Source: CAZDDB01 sp963843285 (GTDB lineage: Bacteria; Acidobacteriota; HRBIN11; JAKEFK01). From it: a stretch of DNA of 64,000 nucleotides. The notes beneath the pieces were generated by a model. That model was not told where the DNA came from, did not search any database, and saw only the letters and a program-made list of their open reading frames with translations. The position numbers and the translations under genes were made by a program. Below are positions 37,256 through 46,550 of this stretch, piece after piece. Each line of letters starts with the position of its first letter. Position 1 is the first letter of the stretch. The stretch is from positions 62,001-126,000 of the forward strand of contig CAWJJO010000013.1 in NCBI GenBank assembly GCA_963843285.1. Direction: 5' to 3'.

Positions 37256-39697
37256 ATGCGATACATACCTGCACCCATCCGGAACGCGCTGATCCAGCTT
37301 CGCGCGGCGCCGGCGTGGATACAACTTGCAGCGGGCTTTGCAGCGATAGGAACGGCTTTCTGTGTTTATTTTCTATTTCTCTATGTCAAGTGCTTTTTTA
37401 TTGTTGAATATCATCTTCATTCGAACAGGTGGTCCATTCCTGCGACGATCTATGCTCAAGCGCCTTCTCTGTATCCAGGCCTGGCCTGGAATCCAAAAGA
37501 TCTAACGAACTATCTGGAACGGCTCGACTATCACCGCTATTCATCACCGGATGAGTTGCGCTTTGGCGGCGAATATTTGGTGGATGGTTCCGATGTGTTG
37601 TTTCGAAACCGGAAAATGTTTCTGACATCACCGAACACTTCCGTGATCCGCGTCAAATTCGGCGCCCGGAATATTGAGAGTATCTGGAACCGTGACACCG
37701 GGGAAGAGCTTACGGTCTGTGAAATGGATCCGGTGCCAATCAAGAATTTATTTGATGGGGATCGGGAAAAACGGACATTGGTTTCTTATGCTGATCTTCC
37801 GCCCGATTTGATCCGGGCAGTGATCGCTATCGAAGATCGCCGCTTCTACAGCCATCAAGGTGTAGATCCGGTGGCCATCGTTCGAGCTTTGTGGAGCAAC
37901 ATTACGCAAAATCGAATCTCGGAAGGCGGGAGTACGATCACCCAGCAAACCGCCAAGAATTTTTATCTCACGCCGGAACGTTCGTTGCGAAGAAAGATGG
38001 CTGAGGCTCTGATGGCGCGAATCCTTGAAATCAAGCTGAACAAAGAGCAGATCCTGGAGATGTATCTAAATGAGATTTATCTTGGACAAAGAGGCTCCGT
38101 CAGCATCAATGGCGTAGGAGAGGCGGCCCGCTCGTATTTCCGAAAGGATGTTCAGCATATCGATGTTGCCGAAGCCGCATTACTCGCGGGAATGATCCAG
38201 GCTCCCAACCTCTACAATCCATATCGACATCCCGAAGAAGCAAAAAAGCGGAGGGATGTGGTTCTGGAAGCGATGATGGCAATGAAACTCTTAACTGAGA
38301 AGGAGTGCCAGAAGTATTCGAATGCGGCATTGAATGTCTATGCGCCCGATACAAGAGTCAATCCGGCACCTTACTTCAGCGAGTTAGTGAAAACACAGCT
38401 TCTCGAAAATCACGATGAGAAAGAGATTACTTCTTCCAACCTGCACATCTTTACAACTCTTGATTTGGATCTGCAGGAGCAAGCAGAAGCGGCGCTGATC
38501 ACCGGGTTGCAAGAAATCGATCGTAAACGTTTTTCGGAAACAAAAAAGAAGGTGCAGGGATGTCTGATCGCAATTGAACCGCGTACCGGATACATTCGCG
38601 CGCTGGTCGGAGGGCGGGACTATTCAAAGAGCCAGTTCAATCGAGTGACCCAGGCTTTCCGGCAGCCGGGTAGCGTGTTCAAGCCTGTAGTTTACGCTGC
38701 GGCGATCGAGCAAACATTCGATCAGAAGTCGAAAAAATTCAGTCCTGCAACCTTCGTTGAAGATCGACCCTGGATTTTTCGCAATGCTTCGGAAACCTGG
38801 GAACCGGCTAACTATGATGGCCAGTTTCATGGGTCTGTGACGTTGCGATCGGCCCTGGCTCACTCGCTGAACGTGGCTACTGCCAGACTGGCGGTAGAAG
38901 TGGGACTTCCCAAAGTGGTGTCGCTGGCAAATCAAATGGGCTTTGACAACACAGAACCGGTTCCTTCGCTGGCGCTTGGTTCATTGGAAGCCAGCCCATG
39001 GCAGGTGGCTACTGCGTTTATAGTATTTGCGAATCGAGGCGTGAGAATGGATCCGCAAACGGTTTACAAGATAGCAGCCTCAAATGGAAAAACGATTGAA
39101 CAGAATCAAGCGAAAGGAGATCAGGTTCTTCATCCACAAACTGCGTTTCTTGTGACTGACATGTTGCGTTCAGCTCTGATCTATGGAACGGGCGCTTCCA
39201 TCAGCCAGTATGGATTCAATCTGCCGGCTGCGGGCAAGACGGGAACGACCGATGATTACAGAGATGCGTGGTTTGCCGGGTACACTCCGAATTTGTTGTG
39301 CATTGTATGGGTTGGATATGATGACAATACACCGGTCGGAATGAGTGGAGCGCGCGCCGCATTGCCGATCTGGGCACACTTCATGATTGAGGCGACGAAG
39401 AATCTTCCGGCGGAAGATTTTCCCATTGCAGAAGGAATCATAACGGCTGTGATCGATCCGCTTACCGGGAAGCTGGCAACCCAGAATTGTCCGCAGGTTG
39501 TCACTGAAGTCTTTATTCGCGGAACTCAACCGGTAGAATACTGCGATCATGATTTCAGGATGAAGCCCTGGATATTCGGTTCTGAAGACATGAAAACATG
39601 GAAACATCATTTTCGCGCGGATGCGGGAGGCCGCGGTCGCGGCAAGTGGTGGAACAAGTTCAGAAGAAAAATGGGCGGGATCTTCAAGACTTCTTAA
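37256..39697 (+). CDS. Class A penicillin-binding protein (bifunctional transglycosylase/transpeptidase)
   Basis: An 813-aa inner-membrane peptidoglycan synthase. A single N-terminal anchor (LAAGFAAIGTAFCVYFLFLYV, about 24-44) precedes a PBP1b-like regulatory segment. The GT51 transglycosylase has VIAIEDRRFYSHQGVDPVAIVRA with catalytic Glu, GGSTITQQTAKN, and MYLNEIYLGQ with the second Glu. The transpeptidase has PGSVFKP (SxxK nucleophile), the SLN triad in AHSLNVAT and KTGTT. It polymerises lipid II and cross-links peptides in the periplasm. The C-terminus is a basic Gly/Arg/Lys tail. ATG 37256 lacks a strong ribosome-binding site, but the adjoining repeat limits alternatives. Confidence 0.94.
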   Translation: MRYIPAPIRNALIQLRAAPAWIQLAAGFAAIGTAFCVYFLFLYVKCFFIVEYHLHSNRWSIPATIYAQAPSLYPGLAWNPKDLTNYLERLDYHRYSSPDELRFGGEYLVDGSDVLFRNRKMFLTSPNTSVIRVKFGARNIESIWNRDTGEELTVCEMDPVPIKNLFDGDREKRTLVSYADLPPDLIRAVIAIEDRRFYSHQGVDPVAIVRALWSNITQNRISEGGSTITQQTAKNFYLTPERSLRRKMAEALMARILEIKLNKEQILEMYLNEIYLGQRGSVSINGVGEAARSYFRKDVQHIDVAEAALLAGMIQAPNLYNPYRHPEEAKKRRDVVLEAMMAMKLLTEKECQKYSNAALNVYAPDTRVNPAPYFSELVKTQLLENHDEKEITSSNLHIFTTLDLDLQEQAEAALITGLQEIDRKRFSETKKKVQGCLIAIEPRTGYIRALVGGRDYSKSQFNRVTQAFRQPGSVFKPVVYAAAIEQTFDQKSKKFSPATFVEDRPWIFRNASETWEPANYDGQFHGSVTLRSALAHSLNVATARLAVEVGLPKVVSLANQMGFDNTEPVPSLALGSLEASPWQVATAFIVFANRGVRMDPQTVYKIAASNGKTIEQNQAKGDQVLHPQTAFLVTDMLRSALIYGTGASISQYGFNLPAAGKTGTTDDYRDAWFAGYTPNLLCIVWVGYDDNTPVGMSGARAALPIWAHFMIEATKNLPAEDFPIAEGIITAVIDPLTGKLATQNCPQVVTEVFIRGTQPVEYCDHDFRMKPWIFGSEDMKTWKHHFRADAGGRGRGKWWNKFRRKMGGIFKTS

Positions 39698-39760
39698 GAA
39701 GGCTCTTGAATCAGTTCGTTCAAAAATCGTAGAATGGATTGATCTTTCGATAGGACTCTT

Positions 39761-39998
39761 TTGATCAACCCGCAAAAACAACTCCCTACCATTCGCTTAC
39801 TTGAGTTGAGACTGAGATTGCTGAGGTGGGGAATCAACCTGGATCTGGTTCCGTTGGTTTTCATATTGCTGATGGTGCTCGCTTGCCAAAACGGGGATCC
39901 GTACTATCCTATTAAACCCCCAGTTCACGCGCGTTGGCGTGGGAGTGGTGCGATCGGGAAACACCTATTGGATCACGCAGGACTTCATCCAGCGCTGA
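39761..39998 (+). pseudogene. Relic of a CAP-domain (YkwD-like) lipoprotein
   Basis: From 39761 one frame encodes a basic N-region, a hydrophobic stretch LDLVPLVFILLMVLAC with a lipobox-like LAC (C about residue 42) and QNGDPYYP. The neighbouring frame, about 39888-39998, encodes NPQFTRVGVGVVRSGNTYWI and TQDFIQR before a stop, which is the C-terminal end of the cysteine-rich secretory/CAP fold (family pattern N..FTxVGVGVV..Y..TQDF). The roughly 100 residues that should lie between are missing. This looks like a lipoprotein gene reduced by an internal deletion plus frame change; an 80-aa product in the first frame would be non-functional as a CAP protein. Confidence 0.55.
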
Positions 39999-40111
39999 AG
40001 TAAGTTCTTTCTTTTTGCGTCTTAAAAGCATATGATTAATACAGTAGTCTTCACGGGGACAAACCAAACGGCGGGGGGAAGTCCCGCATCGAGGCTAAAG
40101 TAAGGAGACAA

Positions 40112-40261
40112 ATGAGACAATATTATGCAAGCGACAAGAAAAGGCGGGAAGACGCAAAGAGAAAACAGAAGGAAGAAAAGCGCCTCAAACGTTTAAACAA
40201 AACTTCGAAAACTTCGCCCGATGCGGCAGCCGAGGCTCCTTCGACGGTTGCAAAGGACTGA
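40112..40261 (+). CDS. 49-aa Lys/Arg-rich small protein
   Basis: ATG 40112 follows TAAGGAG with a five-base spacer, an excellent site. The protein starts MRQYYASDKKRREDAKRKQK and continues with EEKRLKRLNK, then an Ala/Pro/Ser tail ending VAKD. The first 32 residues are almost all charged and would form a single basic helix, suggestive of RNA, ribosome or nucleoid binding. I do not recognise the family. The leader contains GCGGG at 40071-40075 pairing with CCCGC at 40084-40088, a possible regulatory hairpin. The next gene begins four bases after the stop, so the two are likely co-translated. Confidence 0.6.
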   Translation: MRQYYASDKKRREDAKRKQKEEKRLKRLNKTSKTSPDAAAEAPSTVAKD

Positions 40262-40265
40262 GCCG

Positions 40266-40514
40266 TTGAGACAAAAGAATAATAAAACAGGTGAGATGAG
40301 TGAGCGTCAGGCCGAGCGGATCCTGGAAACCTATGAAAACGCGAGCAAGAATGGAAACCAGTGGACGCATGATGTCCTTCTTCATCGCGGAACAGAGAAA
40401 TATAGAAAGAGCATCGATACGCTGAATGAAGCCTTCCGCGTGAAATCCATTGCGACAGTGATTGAACCTTTAGAACGTTCCGCTTCTTTCCCAGAAAGAA
40501 AACACAGACGCTGA
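40266..40514 (+). CDS. Small hypothetical protein, coupled to the 49-aa gene
   Basis: TTG 40266 has AAGGA eight bases upstream, giving 82 aa; ATG 40296 would give 72 aa with a poor site. The sequence GEMSERQAERILETYENASK, NGNQWTHDVLLHRGTEKYRK and AFRVKSIATVIEPLERS is helical and basic, and no named family is recognised. No signal or membrane segment. It sits directly after the Lys-rich 49-aa gene and 50 bases before the next hypothetical gene, so the three may form an operon. Confidence 0.5.
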   Translation: MRQKNNKTGEMSERQAERILETYENASKNGNQWTHDVLLHRGTEKYRKSIDTLNEAFRVKSIATVIEPLERSASFPERKHRR

Positions 40515-40564
40515 GGTCTGTCCCGCCACTGTTTGCCCGGATTCTTTAGAGCATTGGAGTTGAA

Positions 40565-41263
40565 ATGACAAATTTTGCACAAAAATCAGAATCATCAATC
40601 GGGAATCATAGGACGAATATTCGAATGTCCAAACTTGCCCGTGCCGTTCAGGCTGCTACCGCTAACACAAACTGGAGCGAAATGGCGAGAACGCTTTTTC
40701 GGGCCGACAAGAACGACGGCAGACGCGAACAGATCAGCAGGTTTTTTACTGAGCAAAAGAAAGCAGCAAATGGTGGTGAAAGCTACAACACCGAACAACT
40801 TCAATACGTTCTGATGCTGATGCTGATCCTGACAACGGCTGAAAAGCGGACCCAGGAAATGTACCAGCAGAGCTTCGCCCGACGCTGTGATGCAATCAGC
40901 AGTGAACATGACTTAAAGGAAGATCAATACTGGGCTGATGGTAATGTGCCGGCGGAATGGCGCAAGCTGGATGCGGAATTTGAGCAACGATCTCTTCAGA
41001 TTCTTCTGGATACATTGAGGGAATATCATCTGGACGAGATTGCGGACCTTGTGGAAACGAAAGGTCAGGAACAGCTTTTCGACATTATTGGGAATATTGA
41101 GTCTCAATTCTTGAAAGTCTTGAAATATCCGTCCTCAGGCATTCTACAAGCCTCCCAGGGCGACAGTGGCTCAATTCCGGAGACTCTGCAGGCTTCTTCA
41201 CCTCAAAAGGGAGCCAATGAATCACAGAGTGTGCCGGTGAATCAGGCTTTGCCTCGCGCTTGA
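40565..41263 (+). CDS. Hypothetical helical protein, 232 aa
   Basis: A soluble, largely helical protein. Features: SKLARAVQAATANTNWSEMARTLFRADKNDGRREQISRFF near the N-terminus, a central YNTEQLQYVLMLMLILTTAEKRTQEMYQQSFARR helix, and LRE-YHLDEIADLVETKGQEQLF. The last 40 residues are Ser/Gln/Pro-rich and probably disordered. No signal peptide, metal site or known domain is recognised. It lies downstream of two small basic genes in the same direction. Following it, at 41264-41348, is a relic of a kinase start on the other strand. Confidence 0.55.
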   Translation: MTNFAQKSESSIGNHRTNIRMSKLARAVQAATANTNWSEMARTLFRADKNDGRREQISRFFTEQKKAANGGESYNTEQLQYVLMLMLILTTAEKRTQEMYQQSFARRCDAISSEHDLKEDQYWADGNVPAEWRKLDAEFEQRSLQILLDTLREYHLDEIADLVETKGQEQLFDIIGNIESQFLKVLKYPSSGILQASQGDSGSIPETLQASSPQKGANESQSVPVNQALPRA

Positions 41264-41300
41264 TCCAAGCGATTTTTTGGGGCTCTACAGCCTGATCGAA

Positions 41301-41345
41301 GAGCTGCTCAATGTATTGGTAATGCGAAATCGTTTCCCCAATCAT
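41301..41345 (-). pseudogene. Relic of a Ser/Thr kinase N-terminus
   Basis: The minus strand from 41345 reads MIGETISHYQYIEQL, nearly the same as the opening MIGNTISHYKILNRI of the kinase at 43727 and of the degenerate copy at 44148. Kinase similarity then stops abruptly without a glycine loop. It lies three bases beyond the stop of the intact kinase, so a tandem paralogue once followed and was deleted apart from its first 15 codons. Confidence 0.5.
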
Positions 41346-41348
41346 GCT

Positions 41349-43727
41349 TCAATCCACCGGCAATTTCATTTTTTTCAAAAATGCGGGCCAGCGCGGGTCA
41401 CCATGCAGGCTGCGCAACAGCTGAGACCCTTTCATTTCCGAAAGGCCGCCGTCCTTTTGTTTGTATGCAGTCTCAAGCCATTCGAAAGCTTTGTCTTTTT
41501 CGCCGCGGTAGGAGTAGATCTCAGCAATCTGGTAGGCCGATCCAATGCGGCGCTTCTCAACATACTCTGCCAGCACACCATCCGCTTCCTGGTGTCTTCC
41601 AGCAGCAAAATAAGCAAGCGCCAGACCGTACTCTCGCCACAAAGGTTCGGGTTCCCGTTGGATTTCAGTAATCGCTTTATCAGGCTGTGAATTCGCCAGA
41701 TCAATCAGTCCGAGAAATTGATGTGCGGCAGGATATTCCCGATTCAACTCGAGTGACTTTCTAAACGCCGTCTTCGCTTCTTCAAACCGCCCGGCATAAT
41801 AGCAGTGAACTCCCAGATAATAATGGGCAGTAACGCTCAGCGGATCGAGCTCTGCGGCGCGCCGGTTTAATGCGAGGGCTTCATCGAAGCGGCCGAGTGT
41901 GGAAGACAGCGCCGCGGCATTCCGGATCACATTTGCATTTCCCGGTTCCAGTTCCAGCGCTCGCTTGTAAGACGAATCGGCGCCGGCCCAATCCCAATCG
42001 TAAGTCATCTGAATCCATCCAAGCGCTGAGAGAACATCCGCCAGATTTGGATCGAGTTCCAGTGCTTTTTTCACATCTTTGCGCGCCGCTTCGTAACCTT
42101 GATCCACAGGAACATATCCCCAGTCTGCCTGCCGATAGTGCGCTGAGGCCAATCCTACCCAGGCAGGCGCATATCCGGGATCGACCTTCACTGATTGCTC
42201 AAAGTAGCCGGCTGCCTTTTCCAGATCCTCCTTGCTCCGGCGGTCGAAGAAGTAACGTCCCTGCAAATAGGCGTTATAAGCTTCCGTGTTTCCCGTTTTC
42301 GCCGAAGAAGACTGCTGACCGAGAAGTTGGAGCTTCAGCGCTTCTGCAACAGAACGCGCGATGTCATCCTGCACTGCGAAGATGTCGTTCAGTTCACGAT
42401 CGTATGTCTCCGACCAGAGCTGAAAACCATCATCCGCATTCACCAGCTCTGCGCTAATGCGGACCTGGTTTCCCGATTTCCGCACACTCCCTTCCAGTAC
42501 AGACGTCACCTTGAGCTTTTCCGCAATGGCACGTATTTCCTCGGCCTTCCCCTTGAATTGAAATGATGAGCTGCGAGCAGCCACCCGCAACCCCCGAATT
42601 TTCGATAGCGCATTCAACAATTCCTCGCTCAAACCATCGGAAAAATATTCGTTCGCAGGATCCGCGCTGATGTTCCGGAAAGGAAGGACGGCAATGGAAG
42701 GGGATGTTCGGTTTTGAACTCTGGCCACCTTGCGTTGATGTAAGAACCACAGGCCTGCGATCAGCGCACCCGCAAATAAAACGACACCCAAAACAACAGC
42801 GATGGTGTGACGCGAAGTGAAGAGCGAGATTCGCGCGAACGCTTCCCGAACTAATGAAACTCTGCCAGTTGTGGATTCCCGTAAAAGACTGCGCAGGTCT
42901 TCGCGCATTTCCGATGCACTTCGGTATCGCTGTTCCGGATCTTTTTGCAGCGCTTTTTGAATGATTTGTTCCAGCCTTGCCGGTACATTCGCATTGATTT
43001 GCGATGCTGAGATGGGAGCCCTGATCAGGATCTGCTCAAAGGTTTCTGCGTTGGTGTTTCCTTCGAAGGGTAATGTTCCTGTCATCATTTCATACAGGAC
43101 AATGCCGAATGAAAACAGGTCGCTGCGCGCATCCAGTACTTTGCCACGCGCCTGTTCTGGCGACATATAAACGACGGTGCCAACGGTTTTTCCGGCGATG
43201 GTCAACCGATCATCCATGTCCTGTTGCGGATCCTCTTCGCCGAAAGGTTTTCTTACGGGAGTTTTCCTTGCCAGTCCGAAGTCCAGTAACTTGGCCTGCC
43301 CGCGTTCAGTAACAAAAATGTTTGCCGGTTTGATGTCCCGGTGAATGATCCCTTCTCCATGCGCTGCATCCAGGGCATCCGCGATTTGCACTCCGAGCTC
43401 AAGAACCCGCTCGATTTTCATGGGTTTGTCACCCATCAACTGTTTCAACGTTTGTCCTTTCAAAAGTTCCATCACAATGAAAGGCTCTCCTTCAAACGTG
43501 CCAATATCGTAGACGGCGCAAATATTGGAATGATTCAGTGCAGATGCAGCCCGGGCTTCGCGTTGAAAGCGCTCGAGTGCCTCCGCATCCTGACCAAGCT
43601 GTTTCGGCAGGAATTTCAAAGCGACGTGACGTCCTAGCCTGGTGTCTTCGGCTTCATACACGACACCCATTCCGCCGCCGCCGATCCTGTTCAGGATCTT
43701 GTAATGCGATATCGTGTTACCGATCAT
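41349..43727 (-). CDS. Ser/Thr protein kinase with FlgO/TolB-N-like and TPR domains
   Basis: ATG 43727 (MIGNTISHYKILNRIGGGGMGVVYEAED) matches the paralogue start; a longer frame to 43754 runs into a repeat. Kinase domain about 1-270 with intact VALKFLP Lys, HRDIKPAN, LDFGLA and GTVVYMSPEQA. One transmembrane helix (TIAVVLGVVLFAGALIAGLWFL, about 310-331). Then a domain SIAVLPFRNISADPANEYFSDGLSEELLNALS, typical of adenylate-cyclase/TPR and kinase proteins, and TPRs to the end (WPAFLKKMKLPVD). Predicted to phosphorylate cytoplasmic targets in response to signals on the outer side. Comparison with the dead copy at 44115 shows this gene to be intact. Confidence 0.93.
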   Translation of the reverse strand: MIGNTISHYKILNRIGGGGMGVVYEAEDTRLGRHVALKFLPKQLGQDAEALERFQREARAASALNHSNICAVYDIGTFEGEPFIVMELLKGQTLKQLMGDKPMKIERVLELGVQIADALDAAHGEGIIHRDIKPANIFVTERGQAKLLDFGLARKTPVRKPFGEEDPQQDMDDRLTIAGKTVGTVVYMSPEQARGKVLDARSDLFSFGIVLYEMMTGTLPFEGNTNAETFEQILIRAPISASQINANVPARLEQIIQKALQKDPEQRYRSASEMREDLRSLLRESTTGRVSLVREAFARISLFTSRHTIAVVLGVVLFAGALIAGLWFLHQRKVARVQNRTSPSIAVLPFRNISADPANEYFSDGLSEELLNALSKIRGLRVAARSSSFQFKGKAEEIRAIAEKLKVTSVLEGSVRKSGNQVRISAELVNADDGFQLWSETYDRELNDIFAVQDDIARSVAEALKLQLLGQQSSSAKTGNTEAYNAYLQGRYFFDRRSKEDLEKAAGYFEQSVKVDPGYAPAWVGLASAHYRQADWGYVPVDQGYEAARKDVKKALELDPNLADVLSALGWIQMTYDWDWAGADSSYKRALELEPGNANVIRNAAALSSTLGRFDEALALNRRAAELDPLSVTAHYYLGVHCYYAGRFEEAKTAFRKSLELNREYPAAHQFLGLIDLANSQPDKAITEIQREPEPLWREYGLALAYFAAGRHQEADGVLAEYVEKRRIGSAYQIAEIYSYRGEKDKAFEWLETAYKQKDGGLSEMKGSQLLRSLHGDPRWPAFLKKMKLPVD

Positions 43728-43732
43728 GGGTA

Positions 43733-43902
43733 AACCACGGAGACCCAGAGACACGGAGTATGAAGATTTTTATTAAAATCTCCGCGTCTGTGTGTCTCTG
43801 TGGTTTTCACGCGTGATAAAAACTATATCACCACAGGGTACACAGAGTGCACAGAAAAAAAATGACTTTTACTCTGTGACCTCTGTGTTCTCCGTGGTGA
43901 AT
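43733..43902. repeat. Two adjacent inverted repeats of the CCACGGAGA/CACAGAG family
   Basis: The 43728-44114 stretch has no convincing gene. Its content is repeats: AACCACGGAGACCCAGAGAC (43733 onward) folds against CTCCGCGTCTGTGTGTCTCT (to 43805), and ATCACCACAGGGTACACAGA (43828 onward) against CTGTGTTCTCCGTGGTGAAT (to 43902). The first hairpin sits right upstream of the kinase ATG at 43727 and appears to replace its ribosome-binding site. A possible 12-codon frame at 43918-43956 follows AAGGAAGGAA but is too short to call. Confidence 0.7.
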
Positions 43903-44058
43903 AAAAAAGGAAGGAAAATGCCAAAGGGGAGAAACAGAAACCCGAAAAAGAAGTAACTCGTGATTTAGCAGTGAATTAAGTTCTCGTCGGCATTTTTGTT
44001 TCTGTTTGTACCTGGTTGCCGATTGCTGACGCTATCTATGCCTCTTTGCGGCTTGTTG

Positions 44059-44079
44059 TTGGCACAAATCTGGCACAAA
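44059..44079 (+). repeat. Direct repeat, left copy (TTGGCACAAAT-TGGCACAAA)
   Basis: A 21-base element made of two TGGCACAAA units. A copy in the same orientation with one mismatch (C to T at the middle) lies at 47219-47239. The two enclose a 3.1-kb segment holding the dead kinase gene and VapBC, ending just short of tRNA-Leu. Confidence 0.6.
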
Positions 44080-44114
44080 CCTCGCTCACACTCTCGTGTT
44101 AAAATGGGAACGCA

Positions 44115-46547
44115 TTGAATTCTGAAAAGGCCACTCCTGCAAGCACTTCCCTGATCGGACAAACGGTTTCGCATTACCGCATTCTGAACAAGCTTGGTGG
44201 GGGAGGAATGGGCGTGGTGTATGAGGCGGAGGATCTGAGCCTCAAACGCCATGTCGCGCTGAAATTCCTGCCGGATGAACTGGTTGCAACAAAGGAAGCG
44301 CTCGAACGATTCCAGCGCGAAGCTCAATCTGCATCTGCGTTAAACCATCCCAACATCTGCACCATTCACGAAATCGGCGAGCACGAAGGGCGTCCGTTCA
44401 TCGCAATGGAGATGATGAAGGGAAAAACACTGAAACACGCGATCAGCGGAAAGCCGATGGAGATCGATCAGGTGCTGGATCTGGGAGCGCAGATTGCGGA
44501 TGCGCTCGATGCGGCTCATGCAAAACACATCATTCATCGCGATATCAAGCCGGCCAATATTTTCGTGACCGAACGCGGACAGGCAAAGCTACTCGATTTC
44601 GGTCTGGCCAAGCAGACGCGGAATCGATGCAGCAGATACGGAAATGCCGACTGCCAGCACACCGCAGCATCTGACCAAAACCGGATCGACCATGGGAACG
44701 GTTGCTTACATGTCTCCCGAACAGGCGCGCGGAAAAGAGCTGGATGCGCGCACCGATCTGTTTTCGTTTGGAGTGGTGCTCTATGAAATGGCAACCGGCA
44801 CGCTGCCGTTTGGCGGTCAAACCACCGGTGAAATGCTGGAAGCAATCTTCACGAAGGAACCGGTTGCGCCGGTGCGGTTGAATTCGAATGTTCCTGCCGA
44901 ACTGGAACGAATCATCGCCAAGGCAATGGAAAAGGACCGCAATCTGCGCTATCAGAGCGCAGCGGAGATGCGCACGGATTTGCAGCGATTGAAGCGGGAT
45001 ACGTCCCATGCTTCGCGTAGGGCGGGCGTCCCTGCCCGCCACAGAACAGGCGGCCACGGAGGGCCGCGCCCACAAGAAGTTGGGGCATGGATCGGAGTTG
45101 CTGCTATTGTTGTAGTACTACTTGCAGCAACAATGTTCTACTTCCGCCAGCAGAGCAAAAGCGCCGGCGCCTGCTGCAGCAACCGGCAAGACCGCAATTG
45201 CCGTTCTGCCGTTTACGAATCTGAGCGCAGACAAAGATCAGGAATACTTCTCCGATGGATTGACCGAAGAGCTGCTCGAACGTGCTGGCAAAGAATCCGA
45301 AGCTGCAGGTTACTTCCCGCACTTCCGCCTTTTCGTTTAAAGGAAAGGAAGTCGACATCAAAACGATCGCCCAAAAGCTGAACGTGACGCATGTGCTGGA
45401 AGGAAGCGTGCGGAAAGCGGGAAACCAGTTGCGGATCACGGCGCAGTTGATTGAAGTGGCAACCGACTCGCATCTCTGGTCACAGACCTACGACCGGCAG
45501 ATGGAAAACATCTTTGCCGTACAGGACGACATTGCCGCATCGGTGGCAGGAGCGCTGAAGGTGGCACTCGAAGGAGGCCAGACTCCCAAAGCACAGCAGA
45601 CAAATCCCGAAGCCTACAACGCCTACCTGCAGGGGCGCTACTTCTTCGACCGGCGGAGCAAGGAAGATCTGGAGAAGGCGATCGGCTACTATGAGCAGGC
45701 GCTGCAGATCGACCCGAATTATGCGCGTGCCTGGGTGGGGCTGTCCGAGGTCCACAGCCGTCAGGCGGATATGGGCTACGTGCCGGTAGACGAAGGCTAT
45801 GCGAAGGCACGAAAGGAAGCAGAAAAGGCGCTGGAACTGGATCCAAACCTGGCCGAGGCTCATGCACGCATGGGATGGATCAAGAGGATCTACGACTGGG
45901 ACTGGACCGGCGCGGATGCAGCCTACAAGCGGGCGCTCGAGCTGGAACCGGCAAATGCGGATGTGGTCCGCGGCGCAGCGGTGCTGGCAGCAACGCTTGG
46001 CCGTTTCGATGAGGCGATCACACTGGACCGCCGGGCAATCGAGCTCGATCCGCTCCGGGTCGCAGCACACTACAATCTGGGTCTTCACGCCTATTACGCC
46101 GGACGATGGGACGAGGCGGAAGCAGCGTTGCCGGAAGGCTCTGGATCTGAACCCGCAGTACCCGGGTGCGCACCAGTTTCTGGGCCGCATCTACCTGGCG
46201 CAGTCAAAACCGGAAGAGGCGCTTGCCGAGATGCAGAAGGAGCCGGAGCCGTTCTGGCGCGGATACGGACTGGCGCTTGCCTATCATGCCGCTAGGAAAG
46301 AAGAAGGAAGCAGATGCTGCGCTGGCCGAGTACATCGAAAAGTATCAGAACGATTGCGGCCTTCCAGATTGCCGAGATCTACGCCTACCGGGGCGAGACG
46401 GACAAAGCCTTCGAGTGGCTCGAGCGCGCCTACAAGCAGCGCGACGGCGGCCTCTCCCAAATGAAAGGCGATCCGCTGCTGCGCAGTCTGGAGCGCGACC
46501 CGCGCTGACCCGCCTTCCTGCAAAAAATGAAACTGCCGCTCGATTGA
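44115..46547 (+). pseudogene. Degenerate Ser/Thr kinase-TPR paralogue
   Basis: Frame by frame this matches the intact kinase at 41349-43727: LIGQTVSHYRILNKLGGGGMGVVYEAED, HRDIKPAN and LDFGLAKQ in one frame up to about 44625; GTVAYMSPEQARGKELDARTD in another to about 45160; TAIAVLPFTNLSADKDQEYF in a third; FSFKGKEVDIKTIAQKLNVT and TPRs in a fourth to about 46135; then further switches around 46160 and 46315. Near 46513, TGA replaces the TGG of the paralogue (DPRWPAFL) before LQKMKLPLD and the natural stop at 46545. With about six frame changes and a nonsense codon it cannot encode the full protein. A dispersed repeat interrupts it at 45015-45075. Confidence 0.85.
45015..45075. repeat. Dispersed palindromic repeat inside the kinase pseudogene
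   Basis: GCGTAGGGCGGGCGTCCCTG, CCCGCCACAGAACAGGCGGC and CACGGAGGGCCGCGCCCACA are related in design to the GCAGGCGTCCCGCCTGC family. It lies between the kinase domain and transmembrane helix of the dead gene, a linker where the intact paralogue has no such sequence. Confidence 0.65.
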
Positions 46548-46550
46548 ACT

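Noticed and set aside
43918..43956. Twelve-codon frame MPKGRNRNPKKK after AAGGAAGGAA
   Set aside because: It is next to repeats, too short to support by composition, and shows no similarity that I can recognise to known tiny ribosomal proteins.
46513..46515. In-frame TGA in the kinase paralogue as a second selenocysteine codon
   Set aside because: The intact paralogue has Trp (TGG) at this position, not Cys, and the gene has several frame changes. Simple nonsense decay fits.
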